64,000 nucleotides of DNA from Longimicrobiales bacterium. GTDB lineage: Bacteria; Gemmatimonadota; Gemmatimonadetes; Longimicrobiales; Gaopeijiaceae. Made by a program: the position numbers and the translations under genes. Location: NCBI GenBank assembly GCA_951813395.1, contig OX638356.1, positions 1,157,340 through 1,221,339 on the forward strand, written 5' to 3'. Positions 8,446-17,372 of this stretch are shown in pieces; position 1 is the first letter of the stretch, and each line of letters starts with the position of its first letter. Below the pieces are notes generated by a model. That model did no database searches, had not been told where the DNA came from, and saw only the letters and a program-made list of their open reading frames with translations.

Positions 8446-9771
8446 ATGTCAACAGCCCGCCTGCTCGCTTCGACCACCCTCCCGCTTTTGCTTTCGCTCG
8501 CACTCGCCGCCCCCGTCGCTCAAGCCCAGGAGGTGATCGAACTGCCGGCACTGGACCAGCCGATCGAGCCCGACTTCGAGGAGGTCTACGGCGTCGGGGT
8601 TCTCGAGGGCGAGTCCTGGGAGATGTTCGGCCGGGTGAGCCGCGTGGCCTTCGACGCGGAGGGCAACCTGTATGTGTTCGACGGTGCGGACATGGGTTCC
8701 GACAACCTGCGGGTCCTGGTGTTCGACCCTGCAGGCGGCTTCACGCGCGAGTTCGGTTCGTCGGGGGGAGGTCCCGGCGAATTCAATCGGCCGACCGGAT
8801 TCGCGGTGCTCCGGGACGGAACCACCGTGGTGAGCGACGTGGGCCACCGCGCCTACCAACTCTTCGACGCTTCGGGTGTCTTCCAGCGGATGGTTGGCGC
8901 TGGCGACGATCCCGGCGCCATGTCGGGACTCTCGGGGAGCATCCAGCCCGACCCGCGCGGCGGGGCTGTTTTCACCGGGGGCTTCGGTGGAGGACCGGGC
9001 TTCAGCTTCAGGACCGCGGGTGGGGGAGACGAAGGGGCCCCGCCCACTTCGCGTCCGGTCGTGCGGGTCGGACTCGCCGGCGATGTCGTTCAGGCGGACA
9101 CGGTGGTCCACGGATGGCTGCCTCCGCGCAACGATCTGGACCTGCCGACCAACGTGCCGTCTCAGCTTCGAGACATGATGGGAGGGTTGAGCCTGCCCAT
9201 GGTGTTCGAGCCCAGGCTCCTGGTGGGCGTCCTTCCGGATGGCGGCACGGTTCACTCCGATTCGTCCGCCTACACGCTCAAGATCACGCCGCCGGGCGCC
9301 GGGGAAGTCGCGCGGGTCATCGAGCGCCCCCTGCTGCCGGAGCCATTGACGCCGGGCGCTCAGGAGGAGTACGAGGAGAGAACCGCGGCCGCCCGCGAAG
9401 AACGTGGACGAGCCGCAGGCACGGCGGGTCTCAGAATGCTGCAATTCCAGAGCCGCGGAGGGGGCAACAGTCCCGCGCAGACCGCCAGCTTCCAGATCGA
9501 GCAGGAGTACTACCACGAGATACCGGTGCTCCGAAGCCTTGCCGTCACATGGGATGGCCGCATCTGGGTGCAGCGCCGGGGCGAGTTGCCGGAGAGCGAC
9601 GGACCCATCGATGTCCTGACCGCCGGGGGCGAATACGTCGGAACGTACGCCACCGACGCCACCCGGGTGCCGGATGCGTTCGGCCCGGACGGACTGGCGG
9701 CTTTTATCGAGCTTGACGAATACGACGTGGCCCGCGTGGTGGTGCGCAGACTGCCGGCCGACGTTCGCTGA
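8446..9771 (+). CDS. Exported six-bladed beta-propeller protein
   Basis: A 441-residue protein with a clear signal peptide (cleavage near AQAQ, residue 28). Repeated segments such as RVAFDAEGNLYVFDGAD, FDPAGGFTREFGSSGGGPGE and VLRDGTTVVSDVGHRAYQLF are NHL-like blades. These propellers are abundant in Gemmatimonadota, where they are usually annotated only by fold. A Gly-rich insert lies near residues 180-200 and an Arg/Glu-rich helical insert near 315-335. No catalytic motif is evident. It diverges from ggt across a 213-base gap that must hold both promoters; I see no clear motif in it. Confidence 0.75.
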   Translation: MSTARLLASTTLPLLLSLALAAPVAQAQEVIELPALDQPIEPDFEEVYGVGVLEGESWEMFGRVSRVAFDAEGNLYVFDGADMGSDNLRVLVFDPAGGFTREFGSSGGGPGEFNRPTGFAVLRDGTTVVSDVGHRAYQLFDASGVFQRMVGAGDDPGAMSGLSGSIQPDPRGGAVFTGGFGGGPGFSFRTAGGGDEGAPPTSRPVVRVGLAGDVVQADTVVHGWLPPRNDLDLPTNVPSQLRDMMGGLSLPMVFEPRLLVGVLPDGGTVHSDSSAYTLKITPPGAGEVARVIERPLLPEPLTPGAQEEYEERTAAAREERGRAAGTAGLRMLQFQSRGGGNSPAQTASFQIEQEYYHEIPVLRSLAVTWDGRIWVQRRGELPESDGPIDVLTAGGEYVGTYATDATRVPDAFGPDGLAAFIELDEYDVARVVVRRLPADVR

Positions 9772-9861
9772 AGCCACCCGCTGCTGGCGGCGGGCATGCC
9801 CATGTGCGCATAGTCCTGCCTGGAGAACCGGGGAGTTTTCCGCCAGCGGCTGGAGGCATCG

Positions 9862-10779
9862 ATGACCGGCAACACGAGATTCGCGTCCACGGGCGGTGCC
9901 GCACTTTCCGTGCGGTTCGGTGTGGGAAGCATGGTGGCGCCCCTTCGCCGTGTCGCGATGCGTCGCCCCGGCCGCGCTACCTTCGAGGCCGATCCGGCGC
10001 GGTGGAACTACGCGGGAGCGCTCGACGCCGACCGCCTCGCGCGTCAATACGATGCGTTCGTCGGCCGGATCGCGGACTGGGGTGCGGAGATCGAGTGGAT
10101 CCCGGGCGCGGACGACGGGCTCGCCGACTCCGTTTTCGTCTTCGATCCCTCCTTCATGACTCCGGCGGGGGCGATCCTGCTCCGGCCGGGCAAGGTGCTG
10201 CGACGCCCGGAGGTGGCGTTGCACGATGCGCTGTATGCGCGGCTGGCGGTGCCCGTCATCGCGGCCATCGAGGCGCCGGGGACCGTGGAGGGCGGCGACC
10301 TGCTCTGGGTCGACGAGGGGACGCTGGTGGTGGGGCGGAGCCTCCGCACCAATCAGGCGGGCATCGATCAGCTCCAGGTGATCCTGGCCCCGCTCGGGGT
10401 GGTGGTGCATGCGTTCGATCTTCCCATGTGGAAGGGCAGCGCCGCCTGCCTGCACCTGCTCTCGGTGATCAGCCCGCTCGACCATGACCTGATGCTGGTG
10501 TATCCTCGGCTGTTGCCTGTCGCGCTGCACAGGCTGCTGGGCCGGCACGGCATCAGGTGCCTGGAAGCGAGCGATGGGGAGTTCGAGGCGTCGAATGGCC
10601 TCAACCTTAACGTCCTGGCGCTCGGGCCCGGGCGGTGCATCGCCGTGGACGGGTTTCCGCAGACCGTGAGGCTGATGAGGGAGGCGGGTTGCAAGGTGGC
10701 GTGCTTCGATGCCGATGCATTGTGTATTCCGTGCGAAGGAGGTCCCACCTGTCTGACCTTGCCGCTGTGGCGGGCCTGA
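9862..10779 (+). CDS. Dimethylargininase/arginine deiminase-family hydrolase
   Basis: A 305-residue cytoplasmic enzyme of the guanidine-modifying fold. Active-site features are in the expected order: DGLADSVF (85-92) for substrate binding, EGGD (143-146), His198 in CLHLLSV, and Cys297 in GGPTCLTLPL near the C-terminus. Such enzymes hydrolyse Nω-methylarginines to citrulline or act as amidinohydrolases. DDAH is the best guess, but arginine deiminase-like activity is possible. GGAGG lies six bases before the ATG. It follows the propeller gene by 90 bases and may share its transcript. Confidence 0.8.
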   Translation: MTGNTRFASTGGAALSVRFGVGSMVAPLRRVAMRRPGRATFEADPARWNYAGALDADRLARQYDAFVGRIADWGAEIEWIPGADDGLADSVFVFDPSFMTPAGAILLRPGKVLRRPEVALHDALYARLAVPVIAAIEAPGTVEGGDLLWVDEGTLVVGRSLRTNQAGIDQLQVILAPLGVVVHAFDLPMWKGSAACLHLLSVISPLDHDLMLVYPRLLPVALHRLLGRHGIRCLEASDGEFEASNGLNLNVLALGPGRCIAVDGFPQTVRLMREAGCKVACFDADALCIPCEGGPTCLTLPLWRA

Positions 10780-10895
10780 GCACCGCGTGAGCGGGCGCTC
10801 GTGGAACACCGTGACCGGTGACCCGTAGTGAGGGGTTGATCCACCTTGGCCTGTCCGGAAGCCCCTGTCGTAGTCCACACCACGGAGAACACACC

Positions 10896-11177
10896 ATGGA
10901 ATGGGAATTCGTCGCCCCCATGATCGTCTCGGTCGTCCTTATCCTCACCGTTGGCGGGGTGGTGCTCTTGCGGCCGCTGGCGAGGCGACTCGGCGCGCTC
11001 CTCGACGTCATGGTGCTGGAGAAGAGCAAGACGCCCGGCGTGGAGGATCACGGCATGGCGGATGCGATCGATACCATGAACGCGAGACTGTCGCTGCTGG
11101 AAGAGCGCCAGGACTTCACCGAGCGGCTGATCGCCGGCGGGGATCGGGCTCGACCGGACGGAGGCAGTAGCCCCTGA
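10896..11177 (+). CDS. Small single-pass membrane protein
   Basis: A 93-residue protein I do not recognise by name. One hydrophobic segment (about residues 6-28, MIVSVVLILTVGGVVLL) is followed by an amphipathic region and a probable coiled coil (DAIDTMNARLSLLEERQDFTE) and a disordered tail. This layout resembles small envelope proteins that anchor a cytoplasmic coiled coil. GGAG sits about nine bases before the ATG. The stop codon is directly followed by the first base of an inverted-repeat element. The frame is open upstream but the chosen start fits the ribosome-binding site. Confidence 0.6.
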   Translation: MEWEFVAPMIVSVVLILTVGGVVLLRPLARRLGALLDVMVLEKSKTPGVEDHGMADAIDTMNARLSLLEERQDFTERLIAGGDRARPDGGSSP

Positions 11178-11279
11178 CAGTCCGTGGACAACCCCCCGGG
11201 CGTTCGAGCGGCGATACATCCGGGGCCGGCCGCTCGGGCTCACCGCTCTTGGTGCTCAGGCGGCTTCATGCACGGACTG
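11178..11279 (+). repeat. Terminal-inverted-repeat element, short copy
   Basis: A 102-base block begins CAGTCCGTGGACAA and ends GCACGGACTG. It fills exactly the space between the stop of the small membrane gene and the stop of the convergent M20 peptidase gene. Its first ~60 bases and last ~45 bases align with the two ends of the longer element at 15595-15839 (opposite orientation), with shared blocks TTCGAGCGGCGAT, CCGGCCGCTCGG and GGTGCTCAGGCGGCT. It looks like an internally deleted derivative of a MITE-like repeat and may act as a two-way terminator. Confidence 0.7.
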
Positions 11280-12572
11280 CTACGGAATCATTCCCGCCAT
11301 GCCCGCTTCCGCGACGAGCAGCAGCAGGGCCCGCTGAATCGCGAGGTGCCCGCCCACGTTGATCCAGTACTCGCCGGGCGAGTGGCCGCCGAAGCCCATG
11401 CCGCCGCGGCCGATGGTCACCGCCGGCACGCCGAGGGCGATGGGGACGTTCGAATCGGTGGACGACCGGCCGAGCGTTCCCTGTACCCCGAATACGGCGG
11501 TCGTGGCCAGGGCTCGCTGGACCAGGGGCGCGTCGCGGTCCCCCTCGCCGGAGGGCCGGTCCCCGATCCTGGCCTTGTCGACCGTAAGCGCGGGGCCGCT
11601 CCGTCTCAGCGCGTTCTCTTCCCGGAGCCCCCGGTCCATCGCCTCGAGGAACACCTGCTCGATTCGGGCCAGGCTCTCGGGGCTGACCGAGCGCATGTCG
11701 ACCTCCATCCAGCTCTCGAAGGGGATGGCGTTGACCGAGGTGCCGCCTCCGATGCGTCCCACGTTGTAGCTGGTGCGGGGTCCGCTGCGGGTCAGCGTGT
11801 CGGCGGCGTCCTGGAAGCGCCGCACTGCGCGACTCATTGCGTGCGCGGGGTTCGCCAGTCCGAACGCGCCCCATGAATGACCGCCGGGCCCCTTGAAGGT
11901 GACGCGATAGCGGACTGAGCCGAGCCCGTCGACCACGAGCCGTTGCAGACCCCCGCCGTCCACCTCGATCCAGGCGTCCGGGGCCGTGGCGGGGTTGCGG
12001 TATATGTGCTTCATGCCGCGCAGGTCGCCGAGGCCCTCCTCGCCGACCACCCCGACGAAATGGACGTCCGCGTCCGTCTCGATGCCCGCCTCCTCCATTG
12101 CGCGCAGTACCGCCAGCACGACAACGAGTCCGCGTGTGTCGTCGCCGATGCCCGGTGCGAAAAGGGTGTCGCCGCGTTGCGTCACGGTCACGTCCGTCCC
12201 TTCCGGGAAGACCGTGTCGAGATGCCCGCCGAAACCGATCGTGCGTCCGCCGCGCCGGCCCCGCCGCAGGCCGATCACGTTGCCTTCCTCGTCTGTCCAC
12301 ACGGAATCCGCGCCCAGCTCGGCCAGGAGCTCGCCGAAGCGGCGCCCCCGGTCCTCCTCCATGAACGGCGGGGCCGGGATCTCGGTAAGTTCGATCAGAT
12401 GCTGCAGCGCCCATTCGTCAAGTTCCTCGACGATACGGAACGCGTTGGTGATCGCCGGGCTTGCGGCGAGGTCCCGGGCCTCGCGGACGTATTCAGTGGA
12501 AGCGCCGGTCTGGGCGGTCAGGGGCATGGTTGTTGCGGTCGTGATGAGAAGAGCGATGGTGAATGAGCGCAC
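11280..12572 (-). CDS. Exported M20-family metallopeptidase
   Basis: A 430-residue di-zinc peptidase, probably cleaving short peptides or N-acyl amino acids outside the cytoplasm, as a signal peptide (FTIALLITTATTMPLTAQ) starts it. Metal-site motifs are GGHLDTVFPEG (His117, Asp119), GIGDDTRG (bridging Asp144), GEEG (Glu178-Glu179, catalytic base and ligand), and a C-terminal GGHSPGEYW. The central dimerisation domain is present. The GTG start at 12572 has GGAG eight bases upstream; a frame-open extension before it is Arg/Pro-rich and unlikely. It lies downstream of ppk2 on the same strand, 72 bases apart, and ends at the short repeat element. Confidence 0.86.
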   Translation of the reverse strand: MRSFTIALLITTATTMPLTAQTGASTEYVREARDLAASPAITNAFRIVEELDEWALQHLIELTEIPAPPFMEEDRGRRFGELLAELGADSVWTDEEGNVIGLRRGRRGGRTIGFGGHLDTVFPEGTDVTVTQRGDTLFAPGIGDDTRGLVVVLAVLRAMEEAGIETDADVHFVGVVGEEGLGDLRGMKHIYRNPATAPDAWIEVDGGGLQRLVVDGLGSVRYRVTFKGPGGHSWGAFGLANPAHAMSRAVRRFQDAADTLTRSGPRTSYNVGRIGGGTSVNAIPFESWMEVDMRSVSPESLARIEQVFLEAMDRGLREENALRRSGPALTVDKARIGDRPSGEGDRDAPLVQRALATTAVFGVQGTLGRSSTDSNVPIALGVPAVTIGRGGMGFGGHSPGEYWINVGGHLAIQRALLLLVAEAGMAGMIP

Positions 12573-12644
12573 GGATGGAGCTCCGGTTGCGGGTCGTGGG
12601 CGGGCCGATCTCGGCGTTTCGGAGGCTTGCCGCACGGGTGGGTG

Positions 12645-13595
12645 TCACCGAGCCGGGCCCGGGTCTGCATCGGGCGCACCTGTCATGGGCTCGTCGCGAC
12701 TGACCACGCGTGTGGCCGGTCCGGCGACAAGGGGGTCGGGGCCGGTCACGACCGTGTGGTCCTTGTCCGGGTAGGGCAGTCGGGAGAGAAAGTGCTGCAT
12801 CGCGGCGATGCGCGCCCGCTTCTTGTCATCGGACTTGATCACCGTCCATGGCGCATCCGCGGTGTCGGTATAGAAGAACATCGCCTCCTTCGCATGGGTG
12901 TACTCGTCCCATTTGTTCAGCGAAGCCAGGTCGATCGGCGAGATCTTCCACTGCTTGAGCGGGTCGGTCTTCCTGCGGCCGAACCGGTACGCCTGTTCCT
13001 CCCGCGACACCGAGAACCAGAACTTGAAGAGGCGGATGCCGCTGTTGACCAGCATCCGCTCCACTTCGGGGCACTGCCGCAGGAACTCGAGGTATTCCCG
13101 ACCCGTGCAAAACCCCATCACCCGTTCCACGCCGGCCCGGTTGTACCACGAACGGTCGAAGAGGACCATTTCGCCAGCGGTCGGAAGGTGGTTCACATAG
13201 CGTTGGAAGTACCACTGGCCACGCTCAACGTCGCTGGGTTTGTCCAATGCGACTACCCGCGCGCCGCGCGGATTCAGGTGCTCCATGAAACGCTTGATCG
13301 TCCCGCCCTTGCCCGCGGCATCGCGCCCCTCGAAAAGTGCGACGATCCGTGTCCCCGAATCGCGGACCCAGCGCTGCACCTTGAGCAGTTCGACCTGCAG
13401 CCGGGCCTTTTTTTGCTCGTAAGGGCGGCGTTTCATCTTGTCCCGGTAGGGATAGACACTCTCGCGGAAGACGCGCTCGATGGTCTCGGGCATCTCGGCG
13501 ACGTCGGAGACTCCCTCCGCCCGCAGACCATCCGTGGACGGAGGCTCTACCTTCGTCTTCGCCGGCGACGTGTCCGGCTCCTCTGGTTCGATCAT
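12645..13595 (-). CDS. ppk2: Polyphosphate kinase 2
   Basis: Cytoplasmic kinase (316 residues) that transfers phosphate between polyphosphate and nucleoside di- or monophosphates. The P-loop is GRDAAGKGG (90-98) and the Walker B/lid region is FDRSWYNRAGVERVMGF (146-162). The single-domain length matches the PPK2 class that makes GTP or ATP from the diphosphate. The first 35 residues are charged and probably disordered. It sits between sixA and the M20 peptidase on the same strand. A PPK1 gene lies near 52 kb, so both polymer synthesis and use are encoded in this window. Confidence 0.92.
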   Translation of the reverse strand: MIEPEEPDTSPAKTKVEPPSTDGLRAEGVSDVAEMPETIERVFRESVYPYRDKMKRRPYEQKKARLQVELLKVQRWVRDSGTRIVALFEGRDAAGKGGTIKRFMEHLNPRGARVVALDKPSDVERGQWYFQRYVNHLPTAGEMVLFDRSWYNRAGVERVMGFCTGREYLEFLRQCPEVERMLVNSGIRLFKFWFSVSREEQAYRFGRRKTDPLKQWKISPIDLASLNKWDEYTHAKEAMFFYTDTADAPWTVIKSDDKKRARIAAMQHFLSRLPYPDKDHTVVTGPDPLVAGPATRVVSRDEPMTGAPDADPGPAR

Positions 13596-13731
13596 TGCAC
13601 CCCGGGGATTGCTGTTGCCTCAAGGATGGTGTTCAGGGAGTGCAACTTAAGGGGACGACACGATCCGGGCGAACGGGGCGCGCCGGCCCGACGGGCGGCT
13701 CGGTCGCGAACCGGAAGCCGGGGAAGCCGTG

Positions 13732-14244
13732 CTACTGCAGGCGTCTCGGCAGGAAGAAGTCGAGCAGCTCTCCGCCCTCCCCGGCGTCGGCCCAAGCGGC
13801 GCCGGCCAGCTCGATCACGGCGACCGCGCCGGTGGGGAACTTGTACCGGATCCGATCGATCCGCTCCGGCTGGCCGCTTTCCGAAAGGTAGGCGGCGAGC
13901 GCGTGGGTCGACGGGTTGTGTCCAAGGACCATCAGCGTCGTGACGTCGCTCGGCGCCGAGGCGATGATGTCGAGCACGCCCCGCAACGAAGCGCCGTACA
14001 GCTCGCGCCGGAACTCCACCACGGGCGGACCGGGGAAGGCCGGCGCCATCAGCGCCCAGGTCTCGCGTGTGCGGACGGATGTGCTCGAGTAGGCGAGATC
14101 GGGCACGAATCCGGCCTGGCTGAGCGCCCTGGCCACCCGTGGGGCAGCCTTCCGCCCGCGTGCGTTGAGAGGCCGGTCGTGGTCGGACAGCGTGACGTCT
14201 CCCCAACTGGACTTCGCGTGTCTGGCCAGCATCAGTCGCCGCAT
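13732..14244 (-). CDS. sixA: SixA-type histidine phosphatase
   Basis: A 170-residue cytoplasmic phosphatase of the histidine-acid superfamily. The catalytic LARHAKSSW motif (Arg8-His9) opens the protein and MVLGHNPST carries the second histidine. The family removes phosphate from phosphohistidine, for instance on phosphorelay or PTS proteins; the partner is not evident here. I chose ATG at 14244; a GTG three codons upstream is an alternative. It diverges from the beta-lactamase-like gene and is followed by ppk2 136 bases later on the same strand. Confidence 0.83.
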   Translation of the reverse strand: MRRLMLARHAKSSWGDVTLSDHDRPLNARGRKAAPRVARALSQAGFVPDLAYSSTSVRTRETWALMAPAFPGPPVVEFRRELYGASLRGVLDIIASAPSDVTTLMVLGHNPSTHALAAYLSESGQPERIDRIRYKFPTGAVAVIELAGAAWADAGEGGELLDFFLPRRLQ

Positions 14245-14421
14245 CTTTGGCACTCGCTTGTTGTGTTGTTCACTGCTCTTGACAGTCTGCTGATCGGCAC
14301 GGCTGCGCAATTGCCCGGCGGGCGGATCAATGGCAGCTTGGGACGCAAACGGAGAGGCGGACGTTGCAGGGTGGATGGCGTTGGCCGATACCGTGCACCA
14401 CACCATACCCGAGGGGGAACC

Positions 14422-15594
14422 TTGTCAAGTAAACGTGCCCAGTGGAAGAGGGGGTTGTGGCGGCTACCCGTTTTCCTCACCGCCGCCGCGGCGCTCGCAT
14501 GTGCGGCGCCCGAGGCCGGACAGCTCCCCGATGAATGGCTACCGGCGCTCGACCGCTTCGGTGAGGGGCTCGCCGCCGACGTCGAGCAGGACGGTGTTGG
14601 GAGCATCACGGCGGCCCTGGCCCGCGACGGGGAAGTACTGTGGTGGGGTGCCTACGGGTGGGCCGATCCGGAGTCGGAGGTGCCGGCCGACCGGGGGACC
14701 ATCTACCGCACCGGATCGATCTCCAAGTCGGTGACGGCGGTTCTCATGGCCATCCTTGCGGAAGACGGCACGGTCTCGCTCGAAACCCCATTGCAGGATC
14801 TGGTGCCGGAAACCGGCGAGCTGGGCGACCGGCCGCCCGAAGCCAACCCGACGCTGCGGCAGGTCGCGAGCCACACCGCGGGCCTGGCGCGGGAACCCGG
14901 GCTGCGGGACGCGGCCGCCGGCCCCATCGAAGCCTGGACCTCGAAGATCCTCGAGTCGATTCCCACCACGCATTACCAGTCGGATCCGGGGACCGAGTAT
15001 TCGTACTCCAACATCGGCTTCGGGATTCTGGGCTTCGGTCTGGAGCGCGCGGCGGGGGCACCGTTCATTGACCAGGTGGAGGCGCGCATCTTCGAGCCGC
15101 TCGGGATGACGAGCAGCACCTTCATCGTCGACGACCGCCTGCGGCCGTCACTATCCGTCGGGCATGCCAATGGCCCGGACGGCGAAGTGAACACCGAGCG
15201 GCCCGCCCGTGAACACGACGGACGCGGCTACAAGGTCCCCAACGGAGGCGTGTATTCGACCGTCGACGACCTCGCCGCCTTCGCGGCTGGTGTTATGGGG
15301 AGAGGACGTCCGCCGCTTTTCGGCGACGCGATGCGTGCCGAGGTGCTGTCTGTGCAAACGCCCGAGAATCCGGACTCCGGCTACGGCCTGGGCTTTTCGC
15401 TCGCAACGGTGGACGGGCGTCTCTTCGCTGGTCACGGCGGTTCGGTTGCGGGGTACACCGCCTACCTGCTCTTCGAGCCCGCCACGGGCTTGACGGCGGT
15501 GTTGCTGCGGAACTACAACCGGGGGCAGACCGACCTGGGAGCGGCGGCGAGGGACCTGCTGAGCGGTCTCGGCGCCACGGCGGGGACGCCTTAG
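14422..15594 (+). CDS. Beta-lactamase-fold serine hydrolase lipoprotein
   Basis: A 390-residue exported protein of the class C beta-lactamase/esterase family. The nucleophile motif is SISK (Ser99-Lys102), the second is YSN (195-197), and GHGGSVAGY replaces the KTG box. An N-terminal hydrophobic segment ends in LACAAP, a likely lipidation site at Cys27. These enzymes are often esterases or D-peptidases rather than true lactamases. No ATG fits; I chose the TTG at 14422, preceded by GAGGGGG. Its TAG touches the first base of the long inverted-repeat element. Confidence 0.82.
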   Translation: MSSKRAQWKRGLWRLPVFLTAAAALACAAPEAGQLPDEWLPALDRFGEGLAADVEQDGVGSITAALARDGEVLWWGAYGWADPESEVPADRGTIYRTGSISKSVTAVLMAILAEDGTVSLETPLQDLVPETGELGDRPPEANPTLRQVASHTAGLAREPGLRDAAAGPIEAWTSKILESIPTTHYQSDPGTEYSYSNIGFGILGFGLERAAGAPFIDQVEARIFEPLGMTSSTFIVDDRLRPSLSVGHANGPDGEVNTERPAREHDGRGYKVPNGGVYSTVDDLAAFAAGVMGRGRPPLFGDAMRAEVLSVQTPENPDSGYGLGFSLATVDGRLFAGHGGSVAGYTAYLLFEPATGLTAVLLRNYNRGQTDLGAAARDLLSGLGATAGTP

Positions 15595-15839
15595 CAGTCC
15601 GTGGATAGAGCCGCCTGAGCACCGAGAGCGGCGAGGCGCCGGGCCGGCAAGGCGCGACGAAGGGCCAGTAGCAGCGCTACGGGCCCGAGGAGCAACGCAG
15701 AGCACGGCCTCGGCATGGACGAATGTATAGTAAACATGACATTATGGAAACTTTGCATTACAGCGTGTAGAAGTGTGGCCGAGCGGCCGGCCCGGATGCA
15801 TCGCCGCTCGAATGCCAGGGGGATTTTGTCCACGGACTG
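15595..15839 (-). repeat. Terminal-inverted-repeat (MITE-like) element, long copy
   Basis: A 245-base block with perfect 11-base terminal inverted repeats, CAGTCCGTGGA on the left and TCCACGGACTG on the right. Read on the minus strand it aligns at both ends with the copy at 11178-11279, and has about 140 extra internal bases. The interior contains an AT-rich island, GTAAACATGACATTATGG (15730-15747), unusual in this GC-rich DNA. An uninterrupted frame of 80 codons runs through the whole block on the minus strand, but I recognise no protein in it. The 165 bases from 15840 to the P450 start hold nothing else I can identify. Confidence 0.72.
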
Positions 15840-16004
15840 GTAGACCCGGTCGCCGCGGCAAGATTCCGTCCCGGGGAGCCCACGTCACCGGAGAGCTTCC
15901 GCACGGGACGCCCGCTTCGGGGGGCGTCCGGGTCAGGGGGCGGTTCTACGTTTGGGCCACGACATGTCACGATCACGGCAGATTGAAACGGCGGCGCTGA
16001 GCAA

Positions 16005-17321
16005 ATGAGCGACCGGTCCGCACGGTTCCCCCTGGGACGCCGGGTGACCATCGAGGTCCTTGCCGACGATCCCTATCCCGTCTTTCACCAGCTGCGGCGG
16101 AGCGAGCCGGTAACGTGGGCGCCATCGCTCGGCATGTGGCTGCTCACGCGCCGCGACGACATCGTGAGCGTTCTCGCCGACTGGCAGCGCTTCACCACGG
16201 ATTCTGCCGCGTCGACGATCCGCGACATCTTCGGATCCCACATGCTGACGACCGACGGCGACCAGCAGATCCGCTACAAGAGGCGCTTCATAGGACCGTT
16301 CAGGCGCGGAAAGCTGGAGGAGAACCTGCTGGGCACGGTTTGCGCCGTGCTGGACGGGTTGATGGACGAACTGGAACGGGAGGCGCGCGCGTCAACCGAC
16401 GATGCGGGCCGAGCCGATCTGCGGGCCCGGATTGCGCGTCCGTTGTCGGTGCGGAGTATCTGCCGCGTCCTGGGGTTGCCGGAAGACGACGGGCCGACGC
16501 TGTTGGCGTGGTACGACCGCTTCGCGGCCGCGCTGGAGAACTTCACGGGCGATCCCGTGGTACGGGCCGAGGGGAAGCAGGCCGCCGCGGAGTTCGGCGA
16601 CTACGTGATGCCCTTTCTGCTGGCAGAGCGGCAGGTGCCCGACGACTCGCTGATTGCGACGTTGCGGGACGACACGGACCCGCTCTCGAAAACGGAGATG
16701 GTCGCGAACCTCCTGCTGGTGCTGTTCGGCGGAATCGAGACCACGGAGTCGATGATCGGCAATGCCTTCTGGGCGGTGCTGTCACACCCTGATGCGGCGC
16801 GGCGGTTGACGGCGGAATGTTCCAGTGGTGGGCGTGCCCGCGATGGTGTGCTCGGCGGTGCGATCGAGGAGTCGATGCGGTGGGAACCGGCCGTGCAGTC
16901 CTGCATGCGCTTCGCCACGGAAGACGTCGAGATCCGCGGGGTGCGGATCGCAAGGGGCGAGACGGTCCATTGCCTTCTCGGCGCCGCCAACCGTGACCCT
17001 GCGCACTTCGCGGACCCGGACCGCTTCGACCCCGAGCGGCACAACGCACGCGACCATCTGGCTTTCGGGGCCGGCAGGCACTTCTGCCTGGGCGCCTCGC
17101 TGGCGCGGATCGAAGCGGAGCAGGCGTTGAGGCGGGTTTTCGCGGGGTTGCCAGGTTTGCGGCTTGATGCGAATCGACCGGCGCAGCCCTACGGGCACGA
17201 GTTTCGCACGCCGCCGACCGTCTGGGTGCGTTGGAGTCCGCGGCAGACGCGCCGCCCATCGGCCGGCGGGGCCCTGCCCTCGCGCAAAGCCGTGATTGGC
17301 CGATCAGGCGAGGGGTTGTAG
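16005..17321 (+). CDS. Bacterial cytochrome P450
   Basis: Soluble 438-residue haem-thiolate monooxygenase. The I-helix oxygen-activation motif is FGGIETTES, the K-helix ExxR is ESMRW, and the haem loop FGAGRHFCLGASLAR places the cysteine ligand at Cys361. There is no signal peptide or membrane anchor, as usual for class I bacterial P450s that use a ferredoxin and reductase; neither partner is adjacent. The substrate cannot be told. The C-terminal ~25 residues are Arg/Ser-rich and extend beyond the normal end. The stop codon lies inside a TTGTAGTATTCG sequence. Confidence 0.9.
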   Translation: MSDRSARFPLGRRVTIEVLADDPYPVFHQLRRSEPVTWAPSLGMWLLTRRDDIVSVLADWQRFTTDSAASTIRDIFGSHMLTTDGDQQIRYKRRFIGPFRRGKLEENLLGTVCAVLDGLMDELEREARASTDDAGRADLRARIARPLSVRSICRVLGLPEDDGPTLLAWYDRFAAALENFTGDPVVRAEGKQAAAEFGDYVMPFLLAERQVPDDSLIATLRDDTDPLSKTEMVANLLLVLFGGIETTESMIGNAFWAVLSHPDAARRLTAECSSGGRARDGVLGGAIEESMRWEPAVQSCMRFATEDVEIRGVRIARGETVHCLLGAANRDPAHFADPDRFDPERHNARDHLAFGAGRHFCLGASLARIEAEQALRRVFAGLPGLRLDANRPAQPYGHEFRTPPTVWVRWSPRQTRRPSAGGALPSRKAVIGRSGEGL

Positions 17322-17372
17322 TATTCGAGGTTCGCGATTGGATGGGTGGTGGAGATACCAAGGAGAACGATG

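Noticed and set aside
8449-10878. An 809-codon minus-strand open frame opposite the propeller and DDAH-like genes
   Set aside because: High-GC antisense openness; sequence is His/Arg/Gln-rich with no domain, while both plus-strand genes have clear motifs.
14422-15594. A true antibiotic-inactivating beta-lactamase
   Set aside because: The SxxK/YSN pattern with GHGG in place of KTG is shared by many esterases and peptidases; sequence alone does not support resistance.
15772-15830. tRNA-like start (GTGGCCGAGCGG) suggesting a tRNA-Ser or tRNA-Leu gene
   Set aside because: No acceptor stem partner, anticodon arm or T-loop follows in the right places, and the sequence belongs to the inverted-repeat element found a second time at 11.2 kb.
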